The notes beneath the pieces are model-generated. The model had not been told where the DNA came from and did not search any database. It worked only from the letters and a program-made list of their open reading frames with translations. From JBBDWZ01 sp050732575 (GTDB lineage: Bacteria; Gemmatimonadota; Gemmatimonadetes; Longimicrobiales; RSA9), in assembly GCA_050732575.1 (NCBI GenBank), contig JBOHRF010000229.1, positions 1 through 8,273 of the forward strand: a stretch of 8,273 nt of DNA, in the 5' to 3' direction. Of the stretch, positions 1-6,224 are shown piece after piece. The position numbers and the translations under genes were made by a program. Each line of letters starts with the position of its first letter. Within the stretch, counting starts at the first letter, position 1.

Positions 1-525
1 GGGCAGGCCCTCGACCCGGTTGTAATTGGTGCTCATGCACACGGAGAAATTACTGAAGCCCCACGAGCGATCCTCATCGTGGCGGCCCCGCCAGCGGCGG
101 CCGCGATTCACGACCAGCACTGGCTCGCCCCGGTAGAACAGCTCGAACCCTTCATCGTACGAGGTGAAGGTACCCGCGATGTTGGCCGCATCAATGCCGA
201 ATACCTCACCGCCCACCACGGTGACATCGCCCGTCACGTGACTGCCCGGCAACAGGTCCAGATTGCCACCCAAAACGACCAGTTCCCCTTCAATGCGGCC
301 GGCCAGGGTAAATGGCCCGTCGAAGGCCACGACGTTAGCTCGAATGGTTTCTTCGGCAGTAATGTTGACCGCACCGTCGAATCGACGCGTAGTCGTGTCG
401 TCCAAAAGTCGGTTGATGCGACGTTCTACGTCGCGCGGAAGATCGAGGTCGGCCAGGCGGCGTTCCTGTGCAGTTGCGGACGCCGCCAGCACGAACATGC
501 CCAGCGCAGTCAGTACGACTCGCAT
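1..525 (-). CDS. Exported bactofilin-like protein, probably N-terminus of an outer-membrane protein (partial, 3' end outside window)
   Basis: The frame is open from ATG at 525 to the left edge (175 codons, no stop), so the C-terminus is missing. Residues 1-19 form a signal peptide: MRVVL, a hydrophobic core, and an ATA|Q cleavage site for signal peptidase I. A short charged helix follows (about 21-45). Residues 62-120 then show the regularly spaced Gly/Val/hydrophobic pattern of the polymer-forming bactofilin (DUF583) beta-helix, for example GRIEGELVVLGGNLDL and GSHVTGDVTVVGGEV. After an Arg-rich linker (141-153), the last residues TNYNRVEGLP resemble the start of a beta-barrel strand region in outer-membrane proteins of the DUF5686/BamA-like type. 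That last assignment is inference from a few residues. The Shine-Dalgarno AGGAG lies 6 bases before the ATG and supports this start. The gene begins about 40 bases beyond a terminator-like hairpin, so it is probably transcribed separately from the small ORF upstream, although I see no clear promoter in that gap. The function is unknown; surface or envelope architecture is likely. Confidence 0.8.
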   Translation of the reverse strand, partial: MRVVLTALGMFVLAASATAQERRLADLDLPRDVERRINRLLDDTTTRRFDGAVNITAEETIRANVVAFDGPFTLAGRIEGELVVLGGNLDLLPGSHVTGDVTVVGGEVFGIDAANIAGTFTSYDEGFELFYRGEPVLVVNRGRRWRGRHDEDRSWGFSNFSVCMSTNYNRVEGLP

Positions 526-565
526 GGCTGGCTCCTGATCACGACAAGGGTGGCCCAGAAGCAAA

Positions 566-594
566 CAGGCCCGACGATCGAATCGCCGGGCCTG
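566..594 (-). terminator. Terminator-like hairpin after the 43-aa ORF
   Basis: A perfect 8-bp inverted repeat, CAGGCCCG (566-573) and CGGGCCTG (587-594), is extended inward after one mismatch by 4 bp (CGAT/ATCG) around a 3-base loop. Read on the minus strand, it begins 22 bases after the stop of the small ORF and is followed by TTTGCTTCT, an imperfect T-rich run. This fits a Rho-independent terminator for the small ORF. The plus-strand flank has no T-run, so the orientation is minus. Confidence 0.6.
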
Positions 595-616
595 CGGAAT
601 TCGGATCGTTGTGCCC

Positions 617-748
617 TTACGATAGAATCCGCTGTAAGGTTTCGGCCACAGGCTGATTCATGGCCACAAACAGCACCGAATAAGCGATCGCAGCGCCTAC
701 ACCCGCAGCAACCGACGCCACATTCTCAACCAACCGGGTCCGGTCCAT
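617..748 (-). CDS. Small single-pass membrane protein, 43 aa, unknown function
   Basis: The frame runs from ATG at 748 to TAA at 617-619. The product begins MDRTRLVENV, has one hydrophobic segment at about residues 10-30 (VASVAAGVGAAIAYSVLFVA), and ends with a short amphipathic tail rich in polar residues (NQPVAETLQRILS). The charged N-terminus (D2, R3, R5, E8) and the Ala/Gly/Val-rich helix suggest an inner-membrane single-pass peptide, not a cleaved secreted one, since no signal-peptidase site is obvious. A Shine-Dalgarno AAAGGA lies about 9 bases upstream. A GC hairpin sits in the leader and a terminator-like hairpin 22 bases after the stop, so the unit looks monocistronic. Most codons end in G or C, as in neighbouring genes. 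I do not recognise a family. Alternatives are a chance ORF, a type I toxin-like peptide, or a small accessory subunit. The supporting evidence is the signal layout, not homology. Confidence 0.55.
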   Translation of the reverse strand: MDRTRLVENVASVAAGVGAAIAYSVLFVAMNQPVAETLQRILS

Positions 749-770
749 GATTCATATTCCTTTCAGACGG

Positions 771-787
771 CGGGCCCTATTGGCCCG
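771..787 (-). repeat. Inverted repeat in the leader of the small ORF
   Basis: CGGGCC (771-776), a 5-base spacer and GGCCCG (782-787) form a perfect 6-bp inverted repeat. On the minus strand it lies about 10 bases before the AAAGGA ribosome-binding sequence of the 43-aa ORF, so in RNA it would be a 5' leader hairpin. It could equally be a protein-binding site. In GC-rich DNA such short repeats can arise by chance. Confidence 0.4.
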
Positions 788-824
788 TGTCCTTGTTTGG
801 TTTGACAACTGCCGTGCACAGTAC

Positions 825-841
825 GGCGCCGGTTCGGCGCC
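825..841. repeat. GGCGCC inverted repeat in the divergent region
   Basis: GGCGCC (825-830), the spacer GGTTC and GGCGCC (836-841) are two copies of a self-complementary hexamer whose starts are 11 bases apart, about one helical turn. That spacing would suit a dimeric regulator between the divergent genes, or the repeat could form a hairpin in RNA. No T-run follows on either strand, so it is not a terminator. The functional reading is inference. Confidence 0.35.
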
Positions 842-903
842 AGTTTCATCCAGCACACGCCATCTTTGACACGTCCGCCGGCCAGAGGGTTGTCCGGGGC
901 AAG

Positions 904-931
904 TTGCGACCGGCGCGACCAGGCCTATCTT
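904..931 (+). promoter_or_regulatory. Candidate sigma-70-type promoter for fhs
   Basis: TTGCGA (904-909) and TATCTT (926-931) are separated by 16 bases. Each matches its consensus hexamer at 4 of 6 positions. Transcription would start near 938, leaving a leader of roughly 37 bases before the fhs ATG. It is the best-spaced pair upstream of fhs but not strong, and the sigma-factor preference of this organism is unknown. Confidence 0.3.
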
Positions 932-974
932 CATGCGCACCAATCAACAAGACCAAGTTGGATCGTGAGCGAAG

Positions 975-2642
975 ATGCGCAGCGACATCGAAATCGCGCA
1001 GGCGGCCAGACCCAAGCCCATCGTCGATGTGGCGACCGAACTCGGCCTCCAGGCAGACGAACTCGATCTGTACGGCAAGTTCAAGGCAAAGGTGCCGCTC
1101 GAGGTATTACGTCGTCATGCCGGGAGCAACGGCAAGCTGGTGCTGGTTACAGGCATCAATCCGACACCCGCCGGCGAGGGCAAATCAACGTTGGCCGTTG
1201 GCTTGGCCGATGGGTTGCGGCAACGTGGCAAGCGATCCGTCTTGTGCTTGCGCGAACCCAGTCTGGGACCGGTTTTTGGCGTGAAGGGCGGTGCTACCGG
1301 CGGTGGCTTTGCTCAGGTCATCCCGATGGACGACATCAATTTGCATTTCACGGGTGACTTTCACGCCATCACCACCGCACACGCGCTGCTTTCCGCGCTC
1401 CTGGACAACCACCTGCAGCAGGGCAATTCCTTTCGCATCGACGCGCGCCGCATTACCTGGAAGCGCTGTCTGGATATGAACGATCGCGCGCTGCGCAACA
1501 TCGTCATCGGGCTGGGCGGCGCGCCCAATGGTGTGCCCCGGCAGGACGGCTTCATGATCACGGCCGCATCCGAAGTCATGGCCATTTTCGCGCTGGCCAG
1601 CGATCGCGCGGATCTCGAACAGCGCTTGGCGGCCATCGTGGTAGGCTACAATGATGAGGGCAAGCCCGTTCGTGCAGGTGATCTGAACGCCAGTGGCGCC
1701 ATGACACTTCTGCTAAAGGATGCCCTTGCGCCCAACCTCGTTCAGACCCTGGAAGGCACTCCCGCGTTCATCCACGGCGGGCCGTTCGGCAATATTGCCC
1801 ATGGCTGTAATTCCCTGATCGCAACGCGTGCCGGCCTTTGTCTCGGTGAGGTCGTGGTGACCGAAGCCGGCTTCGGCGCCGACCTCGGCGCGGAAAAATT
1901 CTTCGACATCAAGTGCCGGTTTGGCGGGCTCGAACCTGCAGCGGCCGTCATTGTTGCCACCGTGCGTGCCCTCAAAGTCCATGGCGGCGTGCCGCTCAAG
2001 GAGCTGGGCCACGAGAACGCGGACGCCGTGCGCGCAGGTTTCGTCAACCTTCAAAAGCACATTGAGAACGTACGTCGCTTCGGTGTGCCGCCGCTGGTCG
2101 CGCTCAATCGGTTTGCCAGTGACACTCGGGCCGAAATCGAACAAGTGCTCGAGCAGTGCCGGGTGCTGGGTGTTCCGGCCGCCCTCGCCGAAGTGCACGC
2201 GCAGGGTGGCGCGGGCGCGCTCGAGCTGGCGGACCTGGTTCTCAGTACGGTGCACGAAGGACGCGCGCGCTTTCGCCCGCTTTATCCGCTCGACCTTTCG
2301 TTGAAAGAAAAAATCGAGAAGGTCGCCATCGATATTTACGGTGCCGCCGGTGTGACCTACGCGGGCTCCGCAGAAAAAGACATCGCCCGGCTGGAAGCGA
2401 TTGGTCTCAAGGATGTGCCCGTTTGTATTGCCAAGACCCAATACTCGTTCAGCGACGATCCGACCCGGCGCGGCCGACCCAGCGGCTTCTTCATTCAGGT
2501 TCGCGAAGTGACACCCTCTGCCGGGGCAGGGTTTGTCGTGGTCCATACCGGTGAGATCATGACCATGCCCGGTCTGCCCAAGAAGCCGGCTGCGGAAGAA
2601 ATGAAGGTGTCAGCGGACGGAACGATTACGGGGTTGTTTTGA
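975..2642 (+). CDS. fhs: Formate-tetrahydrofolate ligase (formyl-THF synthetase)
   Basis: This cytosolic enzyme joins formate to tetrahydrofolate using ATP, giving 10-formyl-THF for one-carbon metabolism (EC 6.3.4.3). The 555 residues match the usual family length. Family landmarks are in order: nucleotide-binding loop TPAGEGKS (64-71); EPSLGPVFGVKGGATGGGFA (94-113), then the IPMDDINLHFTGD segment; GLGGAPNGVPRQDGFMIT (179-196); FGNIAHGCNS (271-280); EAGFGADLGAEKFFDIKCR (297-315); the signature VATVRALKVHGG (327-338); and the near-terminal IMTMPGLPKKPAA. No expected region is missing. An in-frame TGA lies at 966-968, so ATG 975 is the first possible start; the ribosome-binding site is weak (GAG at 967-969). 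The gene stands alone with no folD or other folate gene in view, so it could serve formate assimilation, purine supply, or, in reverse, formate release. It converges with ccmH 32 bases away, and I see no clear terminator between them. Confidence 0.97.
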   Translation: MRSDIEIAQAARPKPIVDVATELGLQADELDLYGKFKAKVPLEVLRRHAGSNGKLVLVTGINPTPAGEGKSTLAVGLADGLRQRGKRSVLCLREPSLGPVFGVKGGATGGGFAQVIPMDDINLHFTGDFHAITTAHALLSALLDNHLQQGNSFRIDARRITWKRCLDMNDRALRNIVIGLGGAPNGVPRQDGFMITAASEVMAIFALASDRADLEQRLAAIVVGYNDEGKPVRAGDLNASGAMTLLLKDALAPNLVQTLEGTPAFIHGGPFGNIAHGCNSLIATRAGLCLGEVVVTEAGFGADLGAEKFFDIKCRFGGLEPAAAVIVATVRALKVHGGVPLKELGHENADAVRAGFVNLQKHIENVRRFGVPPLVALNRFASDTRAEIEQVLEQCRVLGVPAALAEVHAQGGAGALELADLVLSTVHEGRARFRPLYPLDLSLKEKIEKVAIDIYGAAGVTYAGSAEKDIARLEAIGLKDVPVCIAKTQYSFSDDPTRRGRPSGFFIQVREVTPSAGAGFVVVHTGEIMTMPGLPKKPAAEEMKVSADGTITGLF

Positions 2643-2674
2643 AGTTCTGCTGGCCCAACACCTGAGAATTGCGA

Positions 2675-3109
2675 CTAGCGATGCTCGACCTCTTCCTCCA
2701 ACTCGCTGACCGTCGCCAACGACCTATCTCCAGCGCGCGACCATTTGCGGGCTACGCTCACGATTACTACGGCACCACCCAGCAGAGCTACCACCGGGAG
2801 TATGTAAACCATGAGATTGAATCCGCGCGGCTCGGGTTGCAACAGCACGAACTCCGAGTATTTGGCCACGAAATACGCCTTCACCTGCTGGGGTGTGCGG
2901 CCTGCCTTCAGCTGGTCGCGCACCACGCCCCGCATCTCCCTGGCCAGCGTGTCCGGTGAATCCTCAATCGAAAGGCCCTGGCATACCGGACAACGCAATG
3001 TGGAGGCGATCGCGCTCACGCGGACTTCCAGGATGGAGTCGGAAACGGTCTGCGTGGGCACGCTCTGTGGCTGCGCCAACACGGTGAGAATCAACAAAAC
3101 GGTGTACAT
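2675..3109 (-). CDS. ccmH: Cytochrome c biogenesis protein CcmH (short CcmH/CcmL/NrfF type)
   Basis: CcmH is a membrane-anchored thiol-disulfide protein facing the periplasm. It helps keep the CxxCH cysteines of apocytochrome c reduced and presents apocytochrome to the CcmF heme lyase. The 144-residue protein has an N-terminal hydrophobic signal or anchor (1-13), the diagnostic redox motif LRCPVC (C40 and C43) followed by QGLSIEDS, the usual three-helix CcmH domain, a C-terminal membrane segment (about 98-120), and an acidic cytoplasmic tail. It is the short form: the TPR domain found in the C-terminal half of E. coli CcmH, or in separate CcmI proteins, is absent. The start ATG overlaps the ccmG stop by one base (TGATG), indicating translational coupling, with GGA 5 bases upstream. 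It is the last gene of the operon here. Confidence 0.95.
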   Translation of the reverse strand: MYTVLLILTVLAQPQSVPTQTVSDSILEVRVSAIASTLRCPVCQGLSIEDSPDTLAREMRGVVRDQLKAGRTPQQVKAYFVAKYSEFVLLQPEPRGFNLMVYILPVVALLGGAVVIVSVARKWSRAGDRSLATVSELEEEVEHR

Positions 3110-3651
3110 CAGGATCCAGCGTCCCGCCGCGCTATCAAGCGGTCCAGCTTCAACACCAGAGAATCAGCCGTCACCGCGCCGATGGTCTTGTCCGCAACCT
3201 TGCCTTCGTGGTCGATGTAGAACGTCTCCGGCACACCATACAGCCCGAAGTCAATGGCCGTGCGCAAGCCAGGATCGAGCAGCGTAGGATAACTTTGCCC
3301 GCCCATGTCCTCGATCCATTTGCGAGCATTATCGGGCGCGTCGTTATACAACATGCCGAAGAAGCGAACGCCCCGGTCGCGATACTGCGCCGCAATTTCG
3401 GAGAGAGGCGCATGTTCAACGCGGCAGGCCAGACACCATGATGCCCAGAAGTTCACCACCACGACTTGTCCGCGTAGCGACGAAAGCGAAACGTTCTCGC
3501 CACCATCCATGCTGACCAGCGCGAATGGCGGCGCATCATGACCTGGCAAAGGAGATCGGATCAGCTTGGGATCCTGGGTCAGACCATACGCGAGCAGTCC
3601 TACTACAGGCACCGCCAGTAGAGCACCTCCCAGAGCGCGCTTCCAGTTCAT
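3109..3651 (-). CDS. ccmG: Thioredoxin-like CcmG/DsbE family thiol-disulfide protein
   Basis: CcmG is a periplasmic, membrane-tethered thioredoxin-fold protein that passes reductant (from CcdA/DsbD-type proteins) to CcmH and apocytochrome c. The 180 residues contain an N-terminal anchor helix (about 8-24), the strand VVVVNFWASWC leading into the active site WCLAC (C73 and C76) followed by RVEH, and the cis-Pro segment GVPET (139-143) typical of CcmG. An acidic residue beside the active site is usual in the family; E79 sits just after the second cysteine. The gene overlaps ccmF by the 4-base ATGA, and the Shine-Dalgarno GGAGGAGG lies about 10 bases upstream inside ccmF. Other TlpA-like thioredoxins share the fold, but the GVPETFYID signature and the operon position favour CcmG. 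Confidence 0.95.
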   Translation of the reverse strand: MNWKRALGGALLAVPVVGLLAYGLTQDPKLIRSPLPGHDAPPFALVSMDGGENVSLSSLRGQVVVVNFWASWCLACRVEHAPLSEIAAQYRDRGVRFFGMLYNDAPDNARKWIEDMGGQSYPTLLDPGLRTAIDFGLYGVPETFYIDHEGKVADKTIGAVTADSLVLKLDRLIARRDAGS

Positions 3652-5639
3652 GCTGCCAACGCCTCCTCCCGTGGCTGCGCCAGAATTCGCCGCCTGCTCT
3701 TCTTCAAGGGCAGAACGCCCAGTAAAGCTCCGAGCGCTACAATGAAACCTCCCGCCCAGATCCAGGAGACGAGCGGCTGTACCATGGTCGTGATCGTTGC
3801 GTGCGTGCCATCCCGTGCGAACGCAATGAGATTGATGTAGAGGTCGTTATCCACGCGGCTGCGCACGGCCGGTGTTGGTACCGGATCGGTGCGACCTCTG
3901 TAATAATTCAGTCGAGGATCCAGTGTACCAGCCTGCCGCTCTCCTTTCAGCACGGCCAGGCGTGCACCGACTACGAAACGATGCGGCTGATCGTCCGCCC
4001 ACAACTCGAGAAAGCGCACTGTGTATTTGCCGACGGTCATGGACTGGCCCGGACGCAGGGTGGCTTCTTTCTCCAGCTTGAACGTGGAGGACGCAGTGAT
4101 ACCCGTCGCGATCACGATCACGCCGATGTGTGCCAGGTAGCCACCGTAGCGCCGATTGTTGGCTCCAATCAAACGACGCAGCGCAACCAGGGCGGGTTCG
4201 CCGAGTGAACGCCGGCGGGCCCGGGTACCGCTCACGAATTCGCCCACGTTGCAGGTGAGCGCAAACGCGCCAAATCCAAATGCAAGCAACGAATAGGGCT
4301 GGCGCGCGCCCACCGAGAATGCCACCAGCGCAGCCAACAGCATGGCCGCCGTCGGCCACACCAATTTGCGGCGCACCTGCTCGAGTGGAGCGATTCGCCA
4401 GGGCAAGATGGGACCCACGCCCACCAGGAAGAGTAGTGCTGCGCACAACGGCACGGTCATGCGATTGAAGAAGGGTCCGCCTACACTGAGCTTCACACCG
4501 CGGACGGCTTCCGCAACGAGCGGAAACAGCGTACCCAGCAGCACCGTGAACGTGAACGCCACGAACAACAGATTGTTGACCAGGAACACGGTCTCGCGTG
4601 AAATGGGGTGGTCCAGTCGTCCTTCCTGATGGAGCTCGGTCGAGCGGCCCGCCAACAACGCAAACGAGAAAAGCAGTACGATCCCGATGAAGACCAGGAA
4701 ATACATCCCGATGGGGCCGTTCGTGAAGGCGTGCACGGATGAAAGAACACCGCTGCGCGTGAGGAAGGTGCCCAGGATAGTGAGCAGGAAGGTGGCCATG
4801 ATCAGACTCAGGTTCCACACCTTGAGCATGCCCCGGCGTTCTTGAACCATCATCGAATGAAGAAACGCGGTGGCCGTGAGCCAGGGCATGAAGGAAGCAT
4901 TCTCAACGGGATCCCACGCCCAGTATCCGCCCCAGCCCAGCACTTCATACGACCACCACATGCCGGCGACAATGGCCAGAGACAAAAACATCCACGCTGT
5001 TACCGTCCAGCGGCGCGTTTCTCGAATCCAGGTGTCATCCAATCGGCCGGACAGAAGTGCCCCAACGGCAAAGGCGTAGGGGACCGTCATGCCGACATAA
5101 CCGAGATAAAGCAGCGGCGGATGGACGGCCATGAGCGGATGGTTCTGCAGAAGCGGATTGGGTCCGGGTCCATCGACGGGAATGGGCGTTTGCAGTCCAA
5201 ACGGATTGGCCGGACCGACCAGCAGCACATAGAAGAACACACCTACCCCGAGCATGGCGGCCGTGGCGTAGCTACTCAGTGTGCCCAACCGATTGCGCGT
5301 GAAATAAGTGGCCGCCGCCGTATAGGCGGAAAGGATCAGGCCCCAGAACAGGATCGAGCCTTCCAGCGCGCTCCACAGTGAGATGATCGTAACCAGGAGC
5401 GGCGTCGACCGGCTGCCCACCTGCGCCACAAAGCTGATGCTGAAATTGTGCGTCACCAGGCCGTAAACCATGGCCAGGTTCGCCAGCGCAAGCAGAATGA
5501 AATTCGTATACGCCGCGGCGCGTGCGCTGCGCAGCAGCGCAGGCTGGCGCGTGCGCACTCCCCAAACCGCGGCGGCCGCCCCGTACACTCCCAACAGCAA
5601 CGCGGTATAGAGCGCGGTGAGACCGAGAATCCTGGTCAA
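3648..5639 (-). CDS. ccmF: Heme lyase subunit CcmF
   Basis: CcmF is the large polytopic inner-membrane protein that receives heme from holo-CcmE and ligates it to apocytochrome c with CcmH. The 663 residues contain many membrane helices and the tryptophan-rich WWD domain WGGYWAWDPVEN (236-247). The four conserved histidines of the family can be placed: H173 in HPPLLY and H303 in SVHAF (external heme ligands), H261 in LHSMM, and H504 in YLAHIGV (the transmembrane b-heme pair). The first three have the same numbers as I recall for the E. coli protein. A large periplasmic domain lies near 515-620 before the final helix. The start is TTG: GAGGG is 4 bases upstream, overlapping the ccmE stop, and the next Met is residue 58, inside the second hydrophobic segment. 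The gap after ccmE is 7 bases. NrfE is a paralogue, but the ccm context decides for CcmF. Confidence 0.97.
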   Translation of the reverse strand: MTRILGLTALYTALLLGVYGAAAAVWGVRTRQPALLRSARAAAYTNFILLALANLAMVYGLVTHNFSISFVAQVGSRSTPLLVTIISLWSALEGSILFWGLILSAYTAAATYFTRNRLGTLSSYATAAMLGVGVFFYVLLVGPANPFGLQTPIPVDGPGPNPLLQNHPLMAVHPPLLYLGYVGMTVPYAFAVGALLSGRLDDTWIRETRRWTVTAWMFLSLAIVAGMWWSYEVLGWGGYWAWDPVENASFMPWLTATAFLHSMMVQERRGMLKVWNLSLIMATFLLTILGTFLTRSGVLSSVHAFTNGPIGMYFLVFIGIVLLFSFALLAGRSTELHQEGRLDHPISRETVFLVNNLLFVAFTFTVLLGTLFPLVAEAVRGVKLSVGGPFFNRMTVPLCAALLFLVGVGPILPWRIAPLEQVRRKLVWPTAAMLLAALVAFSVGARQPYSLLAFGFGAFALTCNVGEFVSGTRARRRSLGEPALVALRRLIGANNRRYGGYLAHIGVIVIATGITASSTFKLEKEATLRPGQSMTVGKYTVRFLELWADDQPHRFVVGARLAVLKGERQAGTLDPRLNYYRGRTDPVPTPAVRSRVDNDLYINLIAFARDGTHATITTMVQPLVSWIWAGGFIVALGALLGVLPLKKSRRRILAQPREEALAA

Positions 5640-5643
5640 ATTG

Positions 5644-5648
5644 CCCTC
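5644..5648 (-). promoter_or_regulatory. Ribosome-binding site deciding the ccmF TTG start
   Basis: GAGGG read on the minus strand overlaps the last two bases of the ccmE stop codon (TGA, 5649-5647) and lies 4 bases before the TTG at 5639-5637. Because no ATG or GTG is nearby in frame, this site identifies the rare TTG as the start and suggests that ccmF translation is coupled to ccmE termination. Confidence 0.65.
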
Positions 5649-6102
5649 AGCTGCCGGGTTCCCGCACCAGGCTCTTGTAGAGCTCGGCGGGCTTTGCGTG
5701 ATCCGCCGGTGGCGCTTTGTACTCGTTCGAGTGTTTGACCATCAAGTTCGTCGATTCGAACACGCCGGCGCGCGTGAGGCTCCCCTCGACCACCACGCCC
5801 TGCCCTTCGCGGAACATCTGCGGGGGCGCCTTTCGCGATTGCACGGTCACGATTTGCGCGCCATCCGTGACCCGAAAGCGCAAATCCAACTTGTGCGCAT
5901 CCCACAGTACCGATCCGGGCACTACCTGACCGCCCAGCCGAATATCACGATCATACGCGGCAGCGCCCTTGGCGTGCAGTTCCGATGGCGTGAGGAACCA
6001 GACCAGGTTGTCTCCGATTCCGCCCACCATCACATACCCAAATGCACCTACCACCAGGGCGGCGCCCATCAGCCAGTATTTCCGAGTGGACCCCAATCTC
6101 AT
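5647..6102 (-). CDS. ccmE: Heme chaperone CcmE
   Basis: CcmE is a membrane-anchored periplasmic chaperone that binds heme covalently and hands it to CcmF. The 151-residue protein has one N-terminal anchor helix (about 9-27) and a beta-barrel (OB-fold) domain, with blocks such as LGGQVVPGSV and FRVTDG and the strand VVVEGSL. The C-terminal motif is VKHSNEYKAPP. In it H124 is the covalent heme-attachment histidine and Y128 the axial ligand, as in the HxxxY form of the family; the more common wording is KHDENY. This is therefore the classical histidine type, not the cysteine variant. The ATG overlaps the ccmD stop in an ATGA, and AAGGAA lies 8 bases upstream. Confidence 0.96.
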   Translation of the reverse strand: MRLGSTRKYWLMGAALVVGAFGYVMVGGIGDNLVWFLTPSELHAKGAAAYDRDIRLGGQVVPGSVLWDAHKLDLRFRVTDGAQIVTVQSRKAPPQMFREGQGVVVEGSLTRAGVFESTNLMVKHSNEYKAPPADHAKPAELYKSLVREPGS

Positions 6103-6224
6103 GCTTTCCGTTCCTTCCAGTGGCGCTCGAGCGTGCGCCGGCGCATGAAGAGTCGAACAGCGTAGAGGGTCAATACCAGATACGTCAAACTGAAGGCGAG
6201 CACGACGAACCCAAAATTAGACAT
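6099..6224 (-). CDS. ccmD: Small heme exporter subunit CcmD
   Basis: CcmD is a small inner-membrane protein that works with CcmC and CcmAB to release heme-loaded CcmE. I place the start at ATG 6224, giving 41 residues: a short N-terminus (MSNFG), one membrane helix (about 6-25, containing FSLTYLVLTLYAVRLF), and a basic cytoplasmic tail starting RRRTLERHW. This is the usual CcmD architecture and length. The same frame is open upstream to an ATG at 6329, but those extra 35 codons lie entirely within ccmC and look random. The 6224 start has GGAG 6 bases upstream and overlaps the end of ccmC by 8 bases, and the gene ends overlapping the ccmE ATG. CcmD sequences are poorly conserved, so the call rests on size, topology and position. 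Confidence 0.85.
   Translation of the reverse strand: MSNFGFVVLAFSLTYLVLTLYAVRLFMRRRTLERHWKERKA

Larger units (their letters stand above)
749..974. promoter_or_regulatory. Divergent intergenic region between the small ORF and fhs
   Basis: These 226 bases separate two divergently read genes and should hold the promoters of both. I see no credible protein-coding frame; the 63-codon minus frame at 752-943 reads as low-quality, Arg-rich sequence. Visible elements are two GC-rich inverted repeats (771-787 and 825-841), two exact TTGACA hexamers on the plus strand (802-807 and 866-871), neither with a good -10 hexamer at normal spacing, and a weaker but better-spaced promoter candidate at 904-931. 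For the minus-strand gene I could not identify a convincing promoter. Confidence 0.5.

Noticed and set aside
683..690. GCGATCGC octamer, as in cyanobacterial HIP1
   Set aside because: It occurs only sporadically here (another near 3006) and not at HIP1-like density. Gene content does not point to a cyanobacterium, so it is likely compositional.
79..750. Plus-strand 223-codon ORF spanning the left region
   Set aside because: It is antisense to the exported protein and the small ORF, low in complexity (Ala/Gln/Arg/Pro-rich), and has no domain pattern. The opposite strand has a clear signal peptide, a Shine-Dalgarno and a beta-helix pattern.
752..943. Minus-strand 63-codon ORF ending just before the 43-aa ORF
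   Set aside because: The product is Arg/Pro/Cys-rich with no hydrophobic or domain pattern, and it runs through both inverted repeats of the intergenic region. It is better read as non-coding.
1713..2546. Minus-strand 277-codon ORF opposite fhs
   Set aside because: It is a mirror of the strongly conserved fhs frame. Long antisense frames are expected in GC-rich genes, and the product shows no recognisable family.
3433..3436. CcmG active site WCLAC instead of a Pro-containing WCxxC
   Set aside because: Residues between the cysteines vary in the CcmG/DsbE family. Both cysteines and the cis-Pro segment are intact, so there is no reason to infer altered chemistry.
3847..4818. Minus-strand 323-codon ORF inside ccmF in another frame
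   Set aside because: It overlaps the conserved ccmF frame; the product is His/Arg/Pro-rich and lacks a plausible fold. It is a frame shadow.
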